Part shown: piece after piece, positions 6,079 to 7,796 of the stretch
How positions within the stretch are numbered: the stretch's first letter is position 1
Layout of the letters: each line of letters opens with the position of its first letter
Source of the DNA: CAZFCK01 sp964517355
GTDB lineage: Bacteria > Desulfobacterota > Desulfovibrionia > Desulfovibrionales > Desulfovibrionaceae
Length of the DNA: 7,796 nt
Assembly (NCBI GenBank): GCA_964517355.1
Contig: CAZFCK010000222.1
Coordinates: 1-7,796, forward strand
Reading direction: 5' to 3'
The notes under the pieces: model-generated
Seen by the model: only the letters and a program-made list of their open reading frames with translations
Told to the model about the DNA's origin: nothing
The model's database searches: none
Position numbers and translations under genes: made by a program

Positions 6079-6279
6079 GTTTATTCACCTCGTATGTATA
6101 GAGTTACCACACAATTTGCGCGCTTCACTCCAGGCGCTACCGGTACCCGGAAGTGCTCCGGCATTTCCTGTTGACAGGGTAATTGCGCCGATTTTCAGGG
6201 AAGTGCGGTACTGAGGATGGGTGGCTCCGCCTTGCTTACGCAAGCGTCACATGTTCACGGGCGTTGATGAAAAATGCCG

Positions 6280-6323
6280 TATAAATAGTCATATTTATAT
6301 TGAATTGTAGATTCAATTTTTTT
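6280..6323 (+). terminator. AT-rich double hairpin followed by seven T, weak terminator candidate
   Basis: TATAAATA (6280-6287) pairs with TATTTATA (6292-6299). Directly after it, ATTGAAT (6299-6305) pairs with ATTCAAT (6311-6317), and the plus strand then reads seven T (6317-6323). The second stem with its T-run has the layout of a rho-independent terminator for rightward transcripts, but it is only 7 bp and almost free of GC pairs. No gene upstream on the plus strand needs it. Confidence 0.3.
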
Positions 6324-6347
6324 GACCACAGTGCGGGGCGTCTTGCA

Positions 6348-6376
6348 TTGAAATACGGCATGTCGAATTTGATAAT
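6348..6376 (+). promoter_or_regulatory. Candidate rightward sigma70 promoter TTGAAA-17-GATAAT
   Basis: The -35 box TTGAAA (6348-6353) and the -10 box GATAAT (6371-6376) each match five of six consensus bases at the optimal 17-bp spacing. A transcript would start near 6383 and run toward the repressor. It would cover the repeat fragment at 6429 and the short reading frames at 6529-6715. The surroundings are AT-rich, so a chance match is possible. Confidence 0.45.
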
Positions 6377-6428
6377 ATTGGATGCACACAAGTATTACCC
6401 TGAATAAAAAGGATATTAAGTTAAAGCG

Positions 6429-6459
6429 GAGCCTTGTTCCAAGGCGAAGCCGCGCAGGT
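6429..6459. repeat. Fragment of the GCCTTG-TTC-CAAGGCGAA repeat in the control region
   Basis: GAGCCTTGTTCCAAGGCGAA (6429-6448) differs by one base from 4664-4683, and both continue into GCGC and AGGT. GCCTTG (6431-6436) pairs with CAAGGC (6440-6445). Flanking GCGG (6426-6429) and CCGC (6450-6453) can extend the hairpin. Confidence 0.65.
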
Positions 6460-6650
6460 CGAAAGGGATGACGTTTTTTCACTTGTAATTTACCGGCATC
6501 AGGATAGATTTATTTTGTGAGGACACCGATGCGTTTTGCTGATTCCTTGCCGGAAAAAATGTGCCTGGTCCTTGACATACGGGGGTAATGTGGGTAAAGG
6601 TAAAAAAGAGAGATTTTAATCGCCCCAAGTCGGTCTCGTCTCTATCCTCA

Positions 6651-6684
6651 TGAAGGCTTCGGCTGTGCTCTGTCGAAGCCTTCA
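6651..6684. repeat. 11-bp hairpin near the start of the leftward transcript
   Basis: TGAAGGCTTCG (6651-6661) pairs exactly with CGAAGCCTTCA (6674-6684) around a 12-base loop. In a leftward transcript starting near 6702 it would form about 20 nt from the 5' end. On the plus strand it is followed by the T-rich GTCGTTTGTTTTCTTG, so it could also act as a modest terminator for transcripts approaching the repressor. Confidence 0.55.
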
Positions 6685-6703
6685 GTCGTTTGTTTTCTTG
6701 ATG

Positions 6704-6709
6704 TACGTA
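6704..6709. promoter_or_regulatory. Operator-like palindrome TACGTA, site 1
   Basis: The first of three TACGTA palindromes in the switch region. It overlaps the last base of the leftward -10 box and the expected start site, so a bound repressor would block leftward transcription. Confidence 0.5.
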
Positions 6710-6738
6710 TTTTAGTGAAGTTTTACGTACTTTGTCAA
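6709..6738 (-). promoter_or_regulatory. Strong leftward promoter TTGACA-18-TAAAAT
   Basis: Read on the minus strand, a perfect -35 TTGACA (6738-6733) is followed by an 18-bp spacer and the -10 box TAAAAT (6714-6709). Transcription would begin near 6702 and run toward the Mor-family gene at 6078. One TACGTA site lies within the spacer and another touches the -10 box. It is the best candidate for the lytic promoter of the operon. Confidence 0.7.
6724..6729. promoter_or_regulatory. Operator-like palindrome TACGTA, site 2
   Basis: The second TACGTA lies in the spacer of the leftward promoter. Its centre is 20 bp from site 1, about two helical turns, so bound proteins would face the same side of the DNA. 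Confidence 0.5.
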
Positions 6739-6745
6739 GCGTCTC

Positions 6746-6774
6746 CTGAAAAGTGTTCACTTTTTAGATAAAAT
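6746..6774 (+). promoter_or_regulatory. Candidate promoter of the repressor gene, CTGAAA-17-TAAAAT
   Basis: The -35 box CTGAAA (6746-6751) matches four of six consensus bases and the -10 box TAAAAT (6769-6774) five of six, with 17 bp between. A start near 6781 leaves a leader of only about 11 nt before the repressor ATG at 6792. It overlaps the 16-bp palindrome and is followed directly by the third TACGTA. Confidence 0.55.
6749..6764. promoter_or_regulatory. 16-bp palindrome AAAAGTG-TT-CACTTTT in the repressor promoter
   Basis: AAAAGTG (6749-6755) is exactly complementary to CACTTTT (6758-6764). It covers the end of the repressor -35 box and most of the spacer. Its sequence differs from TACGTA, so it may be the site of a different regulator or a second class of site for the same repressor. 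Confidence 0.5.
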
Positions 6775-6780
6775 TACGTA
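6775..6780. promoter_or_regulatory. Operator-like palindrome TACGTA, site 3
   Basis: The third TACGTA begins one base after the -10 box of the repressor promoter and reaches its expected start site. Its centre is 51 bp from site 2, close to five helical turns. Sites 1 and 3 share a downstream TT...TTTTAG context. Occupation here would give autorepression. Confidence 0.5.
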
Positions 6781-6791
6781 TTATTTTAGAC

Positions 6792-7517
6792 ATGGAATCG
6801 TTACTACGCAAAGGACGTACGGCGTCGGATCGCGCCGCGGCGGATACCGAGGCCTTTCGGGTGGCCTTGGAACGGCACATGGAACGCCTGGGGCACGGCG
6901 CGCAAAAGGATCTGGCGCGCATAGCCGGCTGCTCGCCCCAATACGTGAACGACATCATAAAGGGACGTTCTTCCGGTTCCATCGCCACAAGGCAGCGTAT
7001 CGCCGAAGCCCTGGGTCTGACCTACGACGAGATGTTGGAAAGCGGGCGCAGGGAACTGCATGGCCCCGTGGAACCCGGCGAACCCAAGAGTGTCGTCTGC
7101 CGCGACACGGAGTTCATGACCGTGCCCATGGTCCGCGCCCGTTTGAGCGGTGGCGACGGGTCTTTTGTCACGGATGCGGACGTGTTGGGATATTACGCCT
7201 TTCGCAGCGATTTTTTGCAGCGCAAGGGACAAGCCAAGGCCATGGTCCTGTTTCAGGTCGCTGGACACAGCATGAGCCCGGTCTTGGAAAACGGCGATAC
7301 CGTGATGGTGGACCAATCGCAGAACGAAGTAATCGCCGGGCATATCTACGCCGTGGGCATTGAGGATTCGGTCGTGGTCAAGCGTATTGAAATCGCCCCC
7401 GGCATGATGCTTCTGAAGAGCGAAAATCCTGAGTACGGCACGCGGGAGCTCCCGTTGCACGAAAACGCCAACGTGCGCGTTATCGGGCGGGTCGTGTGGA
7501 GCGCTCGCGAATATTGA
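6792..7517 (+). CDS. CI-like phage repressor with HTH and S24 (LexA-like) peptidase domain
   Basis: This is the lysogeny repressor, a DNA-binding protein expected to dimerise on the palindromes just upstream of its own gene. Residues 20-80 form a helix-turn-helix domain, with QKDLARIAGCSPQYVNDIIKG (38-58) as the HTH core. Residues 129-238 are an S24/LexA-type domain with the catalytic serine at 160 (GHSMSP) and lysine at 197 (VVVKRI). The order and the length of 241 residues match CI-type repressors. The linker lacks the usual Ala-Gly or Cys-Gly cleavage pair; Ser119-Gly120 (RARLSGG) is the nearest candidate. ATG at 6792 has no Shine-Dalgarno sequence, and the predicted leader is very short, as in lambda cI transcribed from PRM. 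It is the only plus-strand gene and stands divergent from the phage operon. Confidence 0.94.
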   Translation: MESLLRKGRTASDRAAADTEAFRVALERHMERLGHGAQKDLARIAGCSPQYVNDIIKGRSSGSIATRQRIAEALGLTYDEMLESGRRELHGPVEPGEPKSVVCRDTEFMTVPMVRARLSGGDGSFVTDADVLGYYAFRSDFLQRKGQAKAMVLFQVAGHSMSPVLENGDTVMVDQSQNEVIAGHIYAVGIEDSVVVKRIEIAPGMMLLKSENPEYGTRELPLHENANVRVIGRVVWSAREY

Positions 7518-7746
7518 TCGTCGCCGCCTTCCTCCCTCTGCGCCGGCAGCGGCGAGCGGCGTTGCGAGAGCGCGCTTCTTCCCTCGTCATTCGGCTGGCT
7601 GCGTAAAACGTGTGCATCTATTCATTTTCTGCTGAAAAAACAAATATGAAGACGTTTTTCCGGCGATCCGGGACCTACCTCGGTCGTTCGGGCGCGAACT
7701 CCCTCGACTTTATTCCTTTTTTCCTGTCGTCGGAAAAGCCGTATTT
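7518..7746. other. Noncoding stretch after the repressor, no gene recognised
   Basis: I see no gene here. CGCCG/CGGCG (7541-7554) is a short 5-bp hairpin without a T-run. TTTTCCGGCGA (7656-7666) and TCGTCGGAAAA (7727-7737) form a 10-of-11 inverted repeat around 60 bp. No convincing terminator for the repressor and no tRNA-like fold is visible. Confidence 0.5.
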
Positions 7747-7796
7747 TAGAGCATCTCACGCTTGAAAAGCGCTAGATGCTCTTATGCATTTCCCTG
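7747..7796. repeat. 50-bp direct repeat, copy 2, cut by the window edge
   Basis: It is identical to 4588-4637 in the same orientation. Identity ends at 7746 (T versus C in copy 1) but is unbroken at the window end, so the true repeat may be longer. The hairpin AGAGCATCT / AGATGCTCT is complete in this copy. Confidence 0.9.

Larger units (their letters stand above)
6529..6715 (+). other. Three overlapping micro-ORFs upstream of the repressor (doubtful)
   Basis: Three tiny frames follow one another. The first, 6529-6588 (19 residues, MRFADSLPEKMCLVLDIRG), has GAGGA five bases before its ATG. The second, 6588-6653 (21 residues, basic start MWVKVKKRD), begins in a TAATG shared with the first stop and has GGGGG just before it. 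The third, 6650-6715 (21 residues, hydrophobic end QSFVFLMYVF), begins in an ATGA shared with the second stop. The end-to-start overlaps resemble translational coupling, but frames this short arise by chance and the third overlaps a hairpin and an operator-like site. Confidence 0.25.
6092..6791. other. Intergenic control region between Mor-family gene and repressor
   Basis: These 700 bp hold no conventional gene that I can support on either strand. The part next to the repressor (6700-6791) carries promoters and palindromes. The middle is AT-rich relative to the genes and contains hairpins, a fragment of the dispersed repeat and three very short plus-strand reading frames. A leftward transcript from the promoter at 6738-6709 would have a leader of about 600 nt before the Mor-family gene. 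TTGACA with GGGTAAT nearby occurs twice on the plus strand (6171 and 6572), but neither has a good -10 box. Confidence 0.7.

Noticed and set aside
6095..6100. TATACA as a -10 box for the Mor-family gene
   Set aside because: The start site would fall on the GAGGTG ribosome-binding site and no -35 box is found at 15 to 19 bp.
5366..6214. 282-residue plus-strand open frame opposite the Mor-family gene
   Set aside because: It is antisense to two coding regions with good ribosome-binding sites and has a low-complexity, Arg/Ala/Ser-rich composition.
6255..6482. 75-residue minus-strand frame
   Set aside because: Its N-terminal third is a translation of the dispersed repeat fragment and the rest is AT-rich intergenic DNA.
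6479..6760. 93-residue minus-strand frame with a GTG start in the switch region, a possible Cro/Ner-position gene
   Set aside because: It has no ribosome-binding site and no helix-turn-helix. Its start lies upstream of the strong leftward promoter that would have to transcribe it, and its second half looks random.
7660..7710. tRNA or attachment-site-like sequence around GTTCGGGCGCGAACTCCC
   Set aside because: No cloverleaf can be drawn with proper T and anticodon arms on either strand, and no second copy is present to support an attachment core.
7646..7765. 39-residue plus-strand frame after the repressor
   Set aside because: It lacks a ribosome-binding site and ends inside the 50-bp repeat.
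1..7796. CRISPR array
   Set aside because: No regularly spaced short direct repeats with unique spacers. The repeats here are palindromic, irregularly spaced and mosaic.

Overview
This window is part of a prophage or prophage remnant in a GC-rich Gram-negative host. A sulfate reducer of the Desulfovibrionaceae is my best guess. That guess rests on the style of the CI-like repressor (helix-turn-helix plus S24 domain), the Mor-family activator and the hairpin-rich intergenic repeats. It is recognition from memory, not a database match.

Layout. Positions 87 to 6078 hold nine tightly packed genes, all on the minus strand. In transcription order (right to left) they are: Mor-family activator, small Asp-box protein, N-acetylmuramoyl-L-alanine amidase, two-helix holin-like protein, small coiled-coil/membrane protein, ParB-like protein, orphan cytosine-C5 DNA methyltransferase, terminase small subunit and terminase large subunit. 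Several neighbours overlap by a few bases (ATGA at amidase, 8 bp at terS, 62 bp at terL), as expected for one late operon of lysis, DNA modification and packaging genes. A perfect 38-bp inverted repeat at the left edge lies just after terL. Positions 6792 to 7517 encode the CI-like repressor on the plus strand.

The switch. The 700 bp between repressor and Mor gene hold no convincing conventional gene. The repressor-proximal end holds a strong leftward sigma70-type promoter (TTGACA-18-TAAAAT, 6738 to 6709) and a rightward promoter for the repressor (6746 to 6774). Three TACGTA palindromes and one 16-bp palindrome overlap or abut these promoters. The simple reading is that the repressor shuts off leftward transcription and tunes its own. 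When it is relieved, the leftward transcript crosses a roughly 600-nt leader and reaches the Mor gene, whose product would then activate the lysis and packaging genes. No transposase, integrase or replication gene lies between repressor and Mor, which is unusual if this derives from a Mu-like phage.

Repeats. A family of nested hairpin elements, recognisable by TAGAGCAT ends and a GCCTTG-TTY-CAAGGCGAA core, is scattered through the window. A large mosaic (4462 to 4694) splits the amidase from the holin. A fragment sits at the parB/methyltransferase junction, another in the leader, and a perfect 50-bp copy of part of the mosaic runs off the right edge. The TAG stop codons of parB and terL both lie inside TAGAGC-type sequence. 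These repeats, and whether the phage is intact, are the least explained parts of the window.
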